Assembly (NCBI GenBank): GCA_947461125.1
Contig: CANHHX010000020.1
Location: 1 to 34,995 of the forward strand
Reading direction: 5' to 3'
DNA length: 34,995 nt
Origin: Bacteroidota bacterium
Lineage (GTDB): Bacteria; Bacteroidota; Bacteroidia; Chitinophagales; Chitinophagaceae
Part shown: one piece after another, positions 8,701-15,980 of the stretch
How the letters are laid out: the number at the start of each line of letters is the position of its first letter
Numbering within the stretch: position 1 is the first letter of the stretch
Notes under the pieces: model-generated
What the model was told of the DNA's origin: nothing
Database searches by the model: none
The model's input: the letters and a program-made list of their open reading frames with translations, nothing else
Made by a program: the position numbers and the translations under genes

Positions 8701-10082
8701 CAATGGCCATAAGTACAGGTGCAGGTGGCGAAGTGCAAAAGCCACTAGCTACGGTTGTCATTGGAGGACTTATACTTTCTACATTATTAACGCTATTTGT
8801 ATTACCAGTTATGTATATACTTTTTGAAATGGGAATGAAATATTTAAAAGGCAAAAAAATAATTGTAATGCTAGGGACTTTGCTTATTGGACTATCTGCT
8901 CAGTCGCAAGTAAGCATAAAGTTGAACGCAGCCATTGATAGTGCTATCAAAAATAATGCACAGTACAATGCAAGTAATTTACAAGTGGATTATGCACGTG
9001 CAATGCAAAAGACTAGTACCGAAATTGATAAAACCGTATTTGATTTTGGGTATGGGAATATTAATAGTTTTCAAACAGACAATCGTTTTGGTGTTTCCCA
9101 AAGTTTGCAATTTCCGGCCGTGTATAAAAATCAAGCGGCGGCCAACAAGCTTGTTACTCAAATAGCGCAAACATCACAAGTAATAAGGACGCAGGAATTA
9201 ACGAGGTTAGTCAAGCAGCAGTTTTATCATATTGTGTTAATGGAACAGCAGCTGTTACTTTTAGCATCAGCAGATAGTTTTTACAATGCCTTTTTAACGC
9301 GCGCTAAGGAAAGGCTATCTAGTGGCGCTTCCGATGTTTTGGAACTTGTTACTGCCGAAAATCAGTTATTGCAAATCCAAAATCAGTTAGGGCAGTTAAG
9401 AGCAGCAAAAAATATTGCAATCGATCAGTTTAACCGAACTGTAAATACTTCGATAAAAGTCCAGCCCTATAACAGTAGTATTGTGTATGATGGTGTTGTG
9501 TTGTCAAATATTACAGGGATAGAATCTGCGCCTTTGGTGCAATTACAGCGGCAGCAAATTGATTTATCGGAAAAACTAGTGGCAGTAGAAAAGAGCAAAT
9601 TAAATCCTTCTTTTTTGATGGGGTATAGTTCAATGACCATTAATGGATGGCAGGCTATTTCACAATCTGCAGACAAATATTTTGGATCTTCTGATCGTTT
9701 TGGCACGGTTAGTCTTGGTTTAATGGTCCCTATTTTTTCGACGGCACAAAAAGCAAGAATCAGTGCTGGCTCAATTTTAGTTAAGCAAAAGAAGTTAGAA
9801 GAAACGGCTGTAAAGCAGGAGCTGCAACAAAAAATTAAGGAGGCTACTGAGCTATATATTCAGTACAAAAAAGCCCTAGATAGTTATCACCAAAAAGGGT
9901 TGCCTGGGGCTGCTTTACTCATGCAGTCGGCTACACAAAAATTAACGGCTGGTGATATCAATTATTTAGACTGGGTGATGCTTATGAATCAGTCTATTCA
10001 AACACGCGCTAATTATTATATGGTAGTGGCACAGTTCAACGATGCTGCTTTTGAATTAGAAAAATTAAATACAGTTCAATAA
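5724..10082 (+). CDS. CzcA/CusA-type heavy-metal RND efflux pump fused to a TolC-like outer-membrane factor
   Basis: The 1,452-residue product is two proteins in one. Residues 1 to about 1040 are a complete HME-RND transporter that uses the proton gradient to expel metal ions from the cytoplasm or periplasm. TM1 is near 12-32. The proton-relay segment in TM4 reads DFGLIVDG with Asp401, Asp407 and Glu414, matching CzcA Asp402, Asp408 and Glu415. The porter domain has QMRFNELMTGAR, closer to CzcA than to the Cu/Ag pump CusA. From about 1045 a Lys-Lys-flanked hydrophobic stretch ending in SAQSQ looks like an embedded signal peptide; then about 400 residues form a TolC-family channel with long helical segments. 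Such fusions are known in Bacteroidota. Metal specificity is uncertain. The adaptor gene follows after 15 bases. Confidence 0.93.
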   Translation: MLKKIIDFSIANKLIVGLFIIALIGWGSYEVTRLPIDAVPDITDNQVQVITVSPSLGAPDIERLITFPIEQSCSSIPGLKQIRSFSRFGLSLVTIVFDDETDIYWARQQITEQLQKVKEEIPEGVGAPELAPVSTGLGEIFQYVVRPLKGYESTYGPMELRTIQDWIVRRQLLGTPGVAEVSSFGGKLKQYEIAVKQDKLKSMGITIGDVFDALEKNNQNTGGAYIEKGPTVLYIRTEGLAGSIADIEKVVVKSLDGGTPLLIRDVATVQYGAAIRYGAMTYNADGEVAGAVVMMLKGANSSEVIKRVKARVAEIQKMLPEGVVIEPFLDRTKMVNNAISTVQTNLLEGALIVVFVLVFFLGNVRAGLIVSSVIPLSMLFAIILMNYFGIGGNLMSLGAIDFGLIVDGSVIVVEAILHRFVHAKHFRGITSIGQKEMDEEVGASTGSMIKSAVFSQIIILIVYLPILSLQGIEGKMFKPMAFTVAFAIIGAFVLSITYVPMMAALVLNKKLSHKKTWSDRFIAFIERKYRPVLQSVLGLPKLVIASTVILFGVAILLLSRMGGEFMPSLEEGDFAVETRLLTGSNLNSSIASTQEAVKLLLANFPEITKVVTKIGSAEIPTDPMPFEAGDMMIILKDKKEWTSAKTFPELSKKMTAVLEQVPGITVGFQYPVQMRFNELMTGARQDVVCKIFGENLDSLAEYASRLNAIVQNVEGAVDIYEERVTGMPQVVVKYNREAMAKYGVHVSDVNRVVNTAFAGQVTGQVYEEEKRFDMVVRLSDSARKNMEDIAALQISTAQDTQIPLAYVASITEIEGVNQIQRENTKRRIIVGFNVAGKDVQTIVQTLQQKVTAQLNLPKGYTIVYGGSFENMTAAKQRLAIVVPVALLLIFLLLYFAFGSVKQGVLIYTAIPLSATGGIFALWIRDMPFSISAGVGFIALFGVAVLNGILLVSEFNRLRAEGWQDVKRIVIHATSSKMRAVLMTALVPSLGFIPMAISTGAGGEVQKPLATVVIGGLILSTLLTLFVLPVMYILFEMGMKYLKGKKIIVMLGTLLIGLSAQSQVSIKLNAAIDSAIKNNAQYNASNLQVDYARAMQKTSTEIDKTVFDFGYGNINSFQTDNRFGVSQSLQFPAVYKNQAAANKLVTQIAQTSQVIRTQELTRLVKQQFYHIVLMEQQLLLLASADSFYNAFLTRAKERLSSGASDVLELVTAENQLLQIQNQLGQLRAAKNIAIDQFNRTVNTSIKVQPYNSSIVYDGVVLSNITGIESAPLVQLQRQQIDLSEKLVAVEKSKLNPSFLMGYSSMTINGWQAISQSADKYFGSSDRFGTVSLGLMVPIFSTAQKARISAGSILVKQKKLEETAVKQELQQKIKEATELYIQYKKALDSYHQKGLPGAALLMQSATQKLTAGDINYLDWVMLMNQSIQTRANYYMVVAQFNDAAFELEKLNTVQ

Positions 10083-10097
10083 TTATAACTCATTTAT

Positions 10098-11231
10098 ATG
10101 AAAACGATATCAATTTTATCTGCATCCTTTTTATTATTCGTTGCTTGTTCAACAAGCGTCGAAAAAGAAAATGTACCAGCAAGGGCGGCAGCAGTTGTAA
10201 CAAATACGGTTACTCTTACAAAAGCCCAATCGGATTTGGCGGCATTAGGTATAGGAAATTTGGGCACTATGCAAATGCATAAAACCATTAAAGTAAATGG
10301 CTTTGTGGATGTGCCACCACAAAACATGCTATCTGTAAGTATCCCAATGGGAGGGTATGTAAGAAAAGCCAACCTAATTCCTGGTGAAAAAGTAAGTAAG
10401 GGCGCTGTATTAGCGGTGTTAGAAGACGCTTCTTATATTAACTTACAGCAGGATTATTTAACTGCGAAAAGTAAGCTTGTTTTTGTAGAGGCAGATTTCA
10501 ATAGACAAAAAGTATTAAATACGAATAAAACTTCTAGTGATAGGCAGTTTCAACTTGCATTAGCGGAATATGAAAGTCAGAAATACCTTGTTAAATCATT
10601 GAGTGAAAAACTACAATTGATGGGTATTGTTCCCGCGCAACTAAATGAAAATAATATTTCTAAATCGATAGCATTTAAATCACCCATAAGCGGCTATGTA
10701 ACAAAAGTAAATGTCAATGCGGGAAAATATGTAGCCCCCACCGATGTTTTATTTGAAATTATGGATCCATCTGATTTGCATGCTCGTTTGGTTGTTTTTG
10801 AAAACGATGCCACTGCCATTAAAAAAGGGAATAAAGTTAAATTTACTGTAAACAATAAGCCTGGTAAATTCTATGATGCAGAAGTGCATGTGATTACTCC
10901 TAATATTGAAAACGAGCGAACCACAGAAGTGCATTGTGATCTTGTTGGTAAAAATACCGGCTTATTTCCGGGCACATTTTTAAATGCCGAAATTGAATTA
11001 AACAATGTGGAGGTTCAGGTAATTCCTTCTGCTTCTATTGTGAAGTGGCAAAATAAGTCCTATGTTTTTGTTGAAACGGCAGCTGCTACGTATACAATGC
11101 TTCCTGTTGTTACGGGTATGGAAAGTAAGGGTATGATTGAAATTATTTCTGGAATCACAGCCAGTCAAAAAGTGGTAACAGCAAATGCTTACACTTTACT
11201 CATGAAACTAAAAAACAGTAGTGAGGAGTAA
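10098..11231 (+). CDS. CzcB/CusB-type periplasmic adaptor (membrane fusion protein), lipoprotein
   Basis: A 377-residue adaptor that links the RND pump to its outer-membrane channel. The N-terminus MKTISILSASFLLFVAC followed by Ser-Thr-Ser is a lipoprotein signal with the acylated cysteine at position 17. The body shows the usual order: a barrel-sandwich (lipoyl-like) half with GGYVRKANLIPGEKVSKGAVL, a helical hairpin (about 115-175), the second lipoyl half with SPISGYVTKVNVNAGKYV, then beta-barrel and membrane-proximal domains with FPGTFLNAEIEL. The gene lies 15 bases after the pump/channel fusion, so all three parts of the tripartite exporter are encoded by two genes. No His-rich N-terminal metal-binding tail is present. 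Its stop lies 5 bases from the stop of the convergent ispH gene. Confidence 0.9.
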   Translation: MKTISILSASFLLFVACSTSVEKENVPARAAAVVTNTVTLTKAQSDLAALGIGNLGTMQMHKTIKVNGFVDVPPQNMLSVSIPMGGYVRKANLIPGEKVSKGAVLAVLEDASYINLQQDYLTAKSKLVFVEADFNRQKVLNTNKTSSDRQFQLALAEYESQKYLVKSLSEKLQLMGIVPAQLNENNISKSIAFKSPISGYVTKVNVNAGKYVAPTDVLFEIMDPSDLHARLVVFENDATAIKKGNKVKFTVNNKPGKFYDAEVHVITPNIENERTTEVHCDLVGKNTGLFPGTFLNAEIELNNVEVQVIPSASIVKWQNKSYVFVETAAATYTMLPVVTGMESKGMIEIISGITASQKVVTANAYTLLMKLKNSSEE

Positions 11232-11236
11232 TTAAA

Positions 11237-12463
11237 TTATTTTTTTACAACGTTTGCAAAATCTACCTGATCTTGTACATTGTAAAAACCAGCCACTTTT
11301 TGAATCACAGATTCAACAACGGCGTCTGGACAGCTGGCCCCACTCGTTATGAGTATTTTAACCTCGCTTTGTTCCGGCAAATAATTTTGTAGGGTATGTA
11401 GTTCCTTGGTGTTCCAGTTTCTGTGTTCGATAGTCGTTTTTGATAATAGTCTATCTGGGCTGTCAATAAAATAGGTAGGTAGTTTTTGTTCGCATAGTTC
11501 AACCAAATGCGAAGAGTTACTACTATTGTATCCCCCAATCACAATAGCCAAATTGGCCTCGGTATCAAGCATGCCTTTAACAGCCGTTTGATTGTCGCTT
11601 GTGGCATAACAAAGCGTATCTCTTGTATCTGCAAAACGACTGGCAATGGTATCGTCCGTTAATTGATAATGATTTCTGATGATATTTTTTAAATACTCCG
11701 ATATAGCCTGAGTATCCGAAGCGAGTTGCGTGGTTTGATTGACAACACCAATTTTTGCTAAATCTTTTTGGATATCAAAATTAGGCGAGTAGCGCCCTTC
11801 AAATTCTGTGTAAAATGCGTTCGGTTCTTTTACTCCTGTAATATATTTTGCAAGGGCAATGGTTTCTTCCATATCATTTACCACAACTGTTGGGGTATGA
11901 TAGGAAGCATGTGAAAATGTGGCTCTTGTTTCTTCGTGTTTGGGTTTGCCATGTACAATAATACTATATCCTTTTTGTGCTATCTGCTCACTTCTATTCC
12001 AAACCTTTTCTACAAATGGACAAGTGGTGTTGTATTTCTCTGTTACAATTCCTTTGGCTGCAAGCGTTGCTTCCATATCCAGCGTTGTGCCAAATGCCGG
12101 AATTATCACTATATCTTCTTTTGTTAATGTATCAAGAGGAATTAAAGTTTTACCATTCGTATCTTGTAAAAACTTTACGCCTCTTGCGATTAAATCTTCA
12201 TTTACTTGCGGGTTATGAATCATCTCACTGAGCAAGAAAATTCTTTTATCTGGGTTTTCGTCGATGGTTCTAAAAGCTATTTCAATGGCATTTTCTACGC
12301 CATAGCAAAATCCAAAATGTCTGGCTAAATAAAAATGTATATTCCCCAGTTTTAATAAAGTTGGGGTAAAATCTTTTTTAAGCTTATCCTCGTCCTTTCG
12401 GTACTGTTTAATGGCACTAATAAGACTGCTTCGATAGCCAGTAGGAACGTTAAACTGCTTCAT
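11237..12463 (-). CDS. ispH: 4-hydroxy-3-methylbut-2-enyl diphosphate reductase
   Basis: Last step of the MEP isoprenoid pathway: the [4Fe-4S] enzyme reduces HMBPP to IPP and DMAPP in the cytoplasm. Four conserved cysteine contexts are present: FGFCYGVENA, NTTCPFVEKVW, DTLCYATSDNQ and SGASCPD. The length of about 408 residues fits the longer IspH type rather than the ~310-residue E. coli type. The start is placed at ATG 12461-12463 (MKQFN), not at an ATG 39 bases further upstream, because an exact -7 promoter element (TATCTTTGC) lies between the two, 3 bases before the chosen start. It is divergent from the ABC-F gene and convergent with the metal adaptor gene with only 5 bases between stops. 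Confidence 0.93.
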   Translation of the reverse strand: MKQFNVPTGYRSSLISAIKQYRKDEDKLKKDFTPTLLKLGNIHFYLARHFGFCYGVENAIEIAFRTIDENPDKRIFLLSEMIHNPQVNEDLIARGVKFLQDTNGKTLIPLDTLTKEDIVIIPAFGTTLDMEATLAAKGIVTEKYNTTCPFVEKVWNRSEQIAQKGYSIIVHGKPKHEETRATFSHASYHTPTVVVNDMEETIALAKYITGVKEPNAFYTEFEGRYSPNFDIQKDLAKIGVVNQTTQLASDTQAISEYLKNIIRNHYQLTDDTIASRFADTRDTLCYATSDNQTAVKGMLDTEANLAIVIGGYNSSNSSHLVELCEQKLPTYFIDSPDRLLSKTTIEHRNWNTKELHTLQNYLPEQSEVKILITSGASCPDAVVESVIQKVAGFYNVQDQVDFANVVKK

Positions 12464-12466
12464 AAT

Positions 12467-12475
12467 GCAAAGATA
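12467..12475 (-). promoter_or_regulatory. -7 promoter element for ispH
   Basis: On the minus strand the sequence reads TATCTTTGC, an exact TAnnTTTG(C/T) element, followed by ATT and then the ATG of ispH. The 3-base gap predicts a leaderless transcript and fixes the start codon choice. Confidence 0.6.
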
Positions 12476-12531
12476 GGGGCATCTGTTAACCTGAAATAAC
12501 ATTCTGGGGTTAAACTTAGGCCGATGAGTGT

Positions 12532-12540
12532 TACCTTTGC
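12532..12540 (+). promoter_or_regulatory. -7 promoter element for the ABC-F gene
   Basis: TACCTTTGC is an exact TAnnTTTG(C/T) match, followed by GCC and the ATG at 12544. The spacing to the start codon is 3 bases, the mirror image of the ispH promoter on the other strand of the same 80-bp region. A leaderless mRNA is predicted. Confidence 0.6.
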
Positions 12541-12543
12541 GCC

Positions 12544-14448
12544 ATGCATTATGTATCAGTAGAGGGGCTTACAAAAAGTTACGGGATCAACCCGCTTTTC
12601 AATAATATTTCCTTTAATATCAATGAGGGGGACAAGATTGCCCTAATTGCGCGAAATGGGGTGGGAAAGTCTACGCTGTTAAGAATTTTGGCAGGTCAGG
12701 AAACACCAGATAGTGGTAAGTTTTGGATCAATAAAGAAGTGACAGTAGCCCTTTTTGAACAAGACCCAGTATTTGACGAGGATAAAACGATTGTAGAAAA
12801 TATATTTAAAGCCAATCATCCAATTATTAAGGCCATTCAAAAATATGAACTGGCCATGGAAGCCGAAGATGGTATGCTTATTTCCGATAGCATCATGGAA
12901 ATGGACGATTTAGGTGCCTGGGATTTTGAAGCTAAGGTTAAACAAATTTTAGGTAAACTAAATATCCACCACCTTCAAAAAAAGGTTAATGAATTAAGTG
13001 GCGGGCAGCGCAAAAGAGTGGCGCTTGCAAAAACACTTATCGATATTGGTTTTGAGCACCAGCATACCTTACTGATGATGGATGAACCTACCAACCACCT
13101 CGATGTAGAAATGATTGAGTGGTTGGAGCATTATTTAAATGGTGAAAACATAACGCTATTACTCGTAACGCACGACCGATATTTTTTAGATGCTGTATGT
13201 GATGAAATATGGGAGCTCGAAAGAGAAAACATGTATGTATACAAAGGCGATTATGAATCATACATGGAAAAAAAGGCGGCCCGTATAGAAAGTGAGCAGG
13301 CTAGTATTGATAAGGCTAGAAACCAGTACCGTAAAGAGTTAGAGTGGATGCGTAAGCAACCCAAAGCACGTACCACCAAGAGTAAAAGCCGTCAAGATAA
13401 TTTTTATGAGGTAGAAGCCAGGGCCAAGCAAAAAATTGAAGACGCACAGTTGCAATTAGAAGCTAAAATGAGCAGGCTTGGTGGTAAAATTGTAGAATTA
13501 AAAAAAGTCAATAAATCATACGGCGAGCTAGAAATTTTAAAAGGCTTTGATTACACTTTTTCAAAAGGGGAAAGAGTGGGTGTGGTGGGTAAAAATGGAA
13601 TTGGGAAGTCTACCTTCTTAAATATTATTCAAGAACTTGAAACACCAACAAGTGGTAAAGTAAACGTGGGCGATACAGTTGTATTTGGTAATTTTTCTCA
13701 AACCGGTCTTGATGTAAAAGAAGATTTTAGGGTGATTGAATATGTAAAATCTTTTGCAGAGAGTTTTCCTCTGGCAAAGGGTGGAAGCATAAGTGCCTCT
13801 CAGTTTTTAGAATTATTTTTATTCCCGCCCGATAAACAGTACACGTATTTGTCGGCACTTAGTGGGGGTGAAAAAAAGAGACTTCATTTATTAACCATCT
13901 TATTTAGAAACCCTAACTTTTTAATTCTAGATGAGCCTACCAACGACCTTGACCTACCTACGCTTGCGGTTCTTGAAAGCTTTTTAACAGAGTATCAAGG
14001 TTGTGTTATGATTGTATCACACGACCGTTATTTTATGGACCGGTTGGTTGATCACTTATTTGTTTTTGAAGGCGGTGGTTTTGTAAGAGATTTTCCAGGA
14101 AACTATACCCAGTACCGTATTTGGCTTAAAGAACAGGAAACCGACAAGGCAAATGGAAGTTCTAGCCCTACAAAAGCGGCTACTATTGAGCCTACTGCAC
14201 AAGTAGCATCAGCTGCGCCTGCTCCTCCAAAAAAGAAAATGACTTTTAAAGAGAAGCACGAGTTTGAAAAGTTAGAAAAGGAAATGCCTGCGCTCGAAAA
14301 AGAAAAAGAGAAATTAACTGCTGCACTCAGTGACGAGACGCTTAATTATGACCAAATAACAGCACTTGCAGATTCGCTAACAAAAGTTACACAGACTTTG
14401 GAAGAAATGGAACTACGCTGGTTGGAGTTAAGTGAAATGGCTGAGTAG
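12544..14448 (+). CDS. ABC-F family ATPase (Uup-like)
   Basis: A soluble protein of 634 residues with two ABC domains and no membrane segments, as in ABC-F factors that act on the ribosome. Domain 1 has Walker A ARNGVGKST, signature LSGGQRKRVALA and Walker B LLMMDEPTNHLD. The linker has the basic stretch MRKQPKARTTKSKSRQ. Domain 2 has Walker A GKNGIGKST, signature LSGGEKKRLHLL and Walker B FLILDEPTNDLD. A Pro/Ala-rich spacer leads to a charged C-terminal coiled coil (about 560-634), which favours the Uup branch, a group linked to DNA-branch tolerance and ribosome function. The first Walker A begins with Ala rather than Gly. The last 62 bases overlap the 3' end of the opposing mqnD gene. Confidence 0.9.
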   Translation: MHYVSVEGLTKSYGINPLFNNISFNINEGDKIALIARNGVGKSTLLRILAGQETPDSGKFWINKEVTVALFEQDPVFDEDKTIVENIFKANHPIIKAIQKYELAMEAEDGMLISDSIMEMDDLGAWDFEAKVKQILGKLNIHHLQKKVNELSGGQRKRVALAKTLIDIGFEHQHTLLMMDEPTNHLDVEMIEWLEHYLNGENITLLLVTHDRYFLDAVCDEIWELERENMYVYKGDYESYMEKKAARIESEQASIDKARNQYRKELEWMRKQPKARTTKSKSRQDNFYEVEARAKQKIEDAQLQLEAKMSRLGGKIVELKKVNKSYGELEILKGFDYTFSKGERVGVVGKNGIGKSTFLNIIQELETPTSGKVNVGDTVVFGNFSQTGLDVKEDFRVIEYVKSFAESFPLAKGGSISASQFLELFLFPPDKQYTYLSALSGGEKKRLHLLTILFRNPNFLILDEPTNDLDLPTLAVLESFLTEYQGCVMIVSHDRYFMDRLVDHLFVFEGGGFVRDFPGNYTQYRIWLKEQETDKANGSSSPTKAATIEPTAQVASAAPAPPKKKMTFKEKHEFEKLEKEMPALEKEKEKLTAALSDETLNYDQITALADSLTKVTQTLEEMELRWLELSEMAE

Positions 14449-15256
14449 GACTTGTCGTAGCATTCATTTGCTGATAAATATGCACAAGGGTTTTAATGGC
14501 ATTTTTACCTGTTTCTCCCATATCGGTGCTAAAATCATTGACGTATAAATCAATGTGTTGGCGCATCACAGCTTCGCTCATTTCTTGTGCGTGACAAGAT
14601 ACATATTCGCTAATAGAAGGGTAATTGCTAAAAGCATACGCTACACTTTTAGCAATCAGTTGGTCCACTTGTTGCATGATGGGTTTTGGAATCCGGTTGC
14701 TTGCCACAATGCCACCAAGTGCAATTGGGCTTTTTGTTTTTGTTTCCCACTCAGCACCTAAATCTGTTATTTTATAAAGTCCTTTTTGTGCGTAGGTGAA
14801 TCTATTTTCATGAATAATTACACCAGCGTCTACTTCACCAGATAAAATGGCGGCTTCTATTTCATTAAATACATAAAACGAGATGTTTTTAGCATTTGGG
14901 TATACATAAGAAAATAGTAAATAGGCCGTTGTGTTTTTGCCCGGAATGGCTATGCGTAAATCATTTACTTGATCAGGCGTAATATTTGGGTCTTTGCAAA
15001 TTAAAAGCGGTCCAACACCAATCCCCATGGCGCCTCCACTATTTAATAGGGTATGAGAATTTAATAATAATGGCATAACGCCATAGCTGATTTTAGAAAA
15101 ATCAAATCTATTTTCTAGTGCAAAATTATTAAGGGTTTGAACGTCTTCTAGGTGCACTTCAAAATCTATACCTTCTGTGTGAATTTTTTTATTAACGAGT
15201 GCGTCAAATATAAAAGTATCGTTGGGGCAGGGAGAAAAACCAAGACTAAACTTCAT
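14387..15256 (-). CDS. mqnD: 1,4-dihydroxy-6-naphthoate synthase (futalosine menaquinone pathway)
   Basis: Converts cyclic dehypoxanthine futalosine to 1,4-dihydroxy-6-naphthoate in the alternative menaquinone route. The 289-residue protein has the family opening FSPCPNDTFIFDAL, the central GPLLICK stretch and VIIHENRFTY, which carries the presumed catalytic His. The fold resembles periplasmic solute-binding proteins, but there is no signal peptide, as expected for this cytoplasmic enzyme. The gene starts 4 bases after the stop of mqnB, so the two are co-transcribed. The last residues (about 270-289, Pro/Thr/Ser rich) extend beyond the conserved core and are encoded inside the 62-base antisense overlap with the ABC-F gene. 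Confidence 0.9.
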   Translation of the reverse strand: MKFSLGFSPCPNDTFIFDALVNKKIHTEGIDFEVHLEDVQTLNNFALENRFDFSKISYGVMPLLLNSHTLLNSGGAMGIGVGPLLICKDPNITPDQVNDLRIAIPGKNTTAYLLFSYVYPNAKNISFYVFNEIEAAILSGEVDAGVIIHENRFTYAQKGLYKITDLGAEWETKTKSPIALGGIVASNRIPKPIMQQVDQLIAKSVAYAFSNYPSISEYVSCHAQEMSEAVMRQHIDLYVNDFSTDMGETGKNAIKTLVHIYQQMNATTSPTQPFHLTPTSVVPFLPKSV

Positions 15257-15260
15257 GGCA

Positions 15261-15929
15261 CTATTTATTTAAACCATTTTCAAGTGTGGCTAAATAGGTA
15301 AGCACATACGCTTCGAGTTGCTCAATGGATTCTTTGAGCTTCCATTTTGTTTTGTTTCTTTCCCCCACATAATTTGATATAGCCCTGATTTGAATAAATG
15401 GCGTTTTAGTGAGGCTGCCCACATAATGAAGCGCTGCACCTTCCATGCTTTCTAGAACGGGGTTATGGGTAGCTATAATTTCTGTGATTCTTTTATTTGA
15501 AGTCGTAATTTCATTAATGGTAACCGCTGCTACCGTATCGGTTTTTAAAATATTGAGTGACCTAATAGTAGGGTTCGTTAATTTTCTTTTTTTAAAAGGA
15601 GCTTCATTTTCTTTTATTAATTGGCTATCAAAAAGATCTGTAAAAAGGCCTTTTTCACGCACCCCTAAATCTGCAATTGATTCTGAGGCAACTACCATTA
15701 CTTTTCCAAGGGGCTCCGCTTTAATATAGGAGCCGGCAATACCCATTTGAATAATCAAGTCAGGCTTGTAGGTGGTAACAAGTTGTGTGAGCTTAACTCC
15801 AGAGGCGAGCATGCCTATACCGGTTGCATGAAAGCTTAGTTTTAGTTTACTTTTATTAAATAGTTGGTTTGCTTTTTTAGCAGAACCAGCCATTTCTAGG
15901 TTCGTGGCAGCTGTTATAATTACCCGCAT
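15261..15929 (-). CDS. mqnB: Futalosine hydrolase
   Basis: Cleaves futalosine to hypoxanthine and dehypoxanthine futalosine, one step of the futalosine menaquinone route. It is a nucleosidase of the PNP/MTAN fold: N-terminal VIITAATNLEM, the GIGM segment, QMGIAGSY, then VVASESIADLGVRE and the catalytic-site VLESMEGAALHYV and RAISNYVGERN. The start is set at ATG 15927-15929 (MRVIITAAT), giving 222 residues. An upstream ATG at 15968 would add 13 residues, but a promoter (TATTTTTGT with TTTTG 22 bases before it) lies in between, only 5 bases before the chosen start. mqnD follows after 4 bases. The promoter is back to back with that of the pterin gene on the other strand. Confidence 0.9.
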   Translation of the reverse strand: MRVIITAATNLEMAGSAKKANQLFNKSKLKLSFHATGIGMLASGVKLTQLVTTYKPDLIIQMGIAGSYIKAEPLGKVMVVASESIADLGVREKGLFTDLFDSQLIKENEAPFKKRKLTNPTIRSLNILKTDTVAAVTINEITTSNKRITEIIATHNPVLESMEGAALHYVGSLTKTPFIQIRAISNYVGERNKTKWKLKESIEQLEAYVLTYLATLENGLNK

Positions 15930-15934
15930 AGAGT

Positions 15935-15970
15935 ACAAAAATACTCCGATTCTGCCTACCTTTGCCAAAA
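15935..15970 (-). promoter_or_regulatory. mqnB promoter with both -7 and -33 elements
   Basis: On the minus strand the -7 element TATTTTTGT (15943 down to 15935) is preceded, after 22 bases, by TTTTG (15970 down to 15966), fitting the Bacteroidota TTG ... TAnnTTTG promoter layout. The -7 element ends 5 bases before the mqnB ATG. The -33 element abuts the -7 element of the opposing pterin-gene promoter, so the two promoters physically overlap. Confidence 0.6.
15957..15965 (+). promoter_or_regulatory. -7 promoter element for the first PTPS/QueD gene
   Basis: TACCTTTGC is an exact match to TAnnTTTG(C/T), 15 bases before the ATG at 15981. No TTG is visible at the expected upstream distance. The element lies inside the opposing mqnB promoter. 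Confidence 0.55.
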
Positions 15971-15980
15971 TATTGGTCAG

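Noticed and set aside
8868-10082. Separate TolC-type gene starting at the internal ATG 8868
   Set aside because: The frame is open without a break from the pump, there is no promoter-like element, and pump/channel fusions of this length are usual in the phylum. Internal initiation cannot be excluded.
12464-12502. Longer ispH start at 12502
   Set aside because: An exact -7 promoter element lies inside that extension and the added residues do not match the family.
12486-12513. TTAACC/GGTTAA inverted repeat between the ispH and ABC-F promoters
   Set aside because: Only 6 bp with a 16-base gap in AT-rich sequence; likely chance, although it lies near the midpoint of the divergent region.
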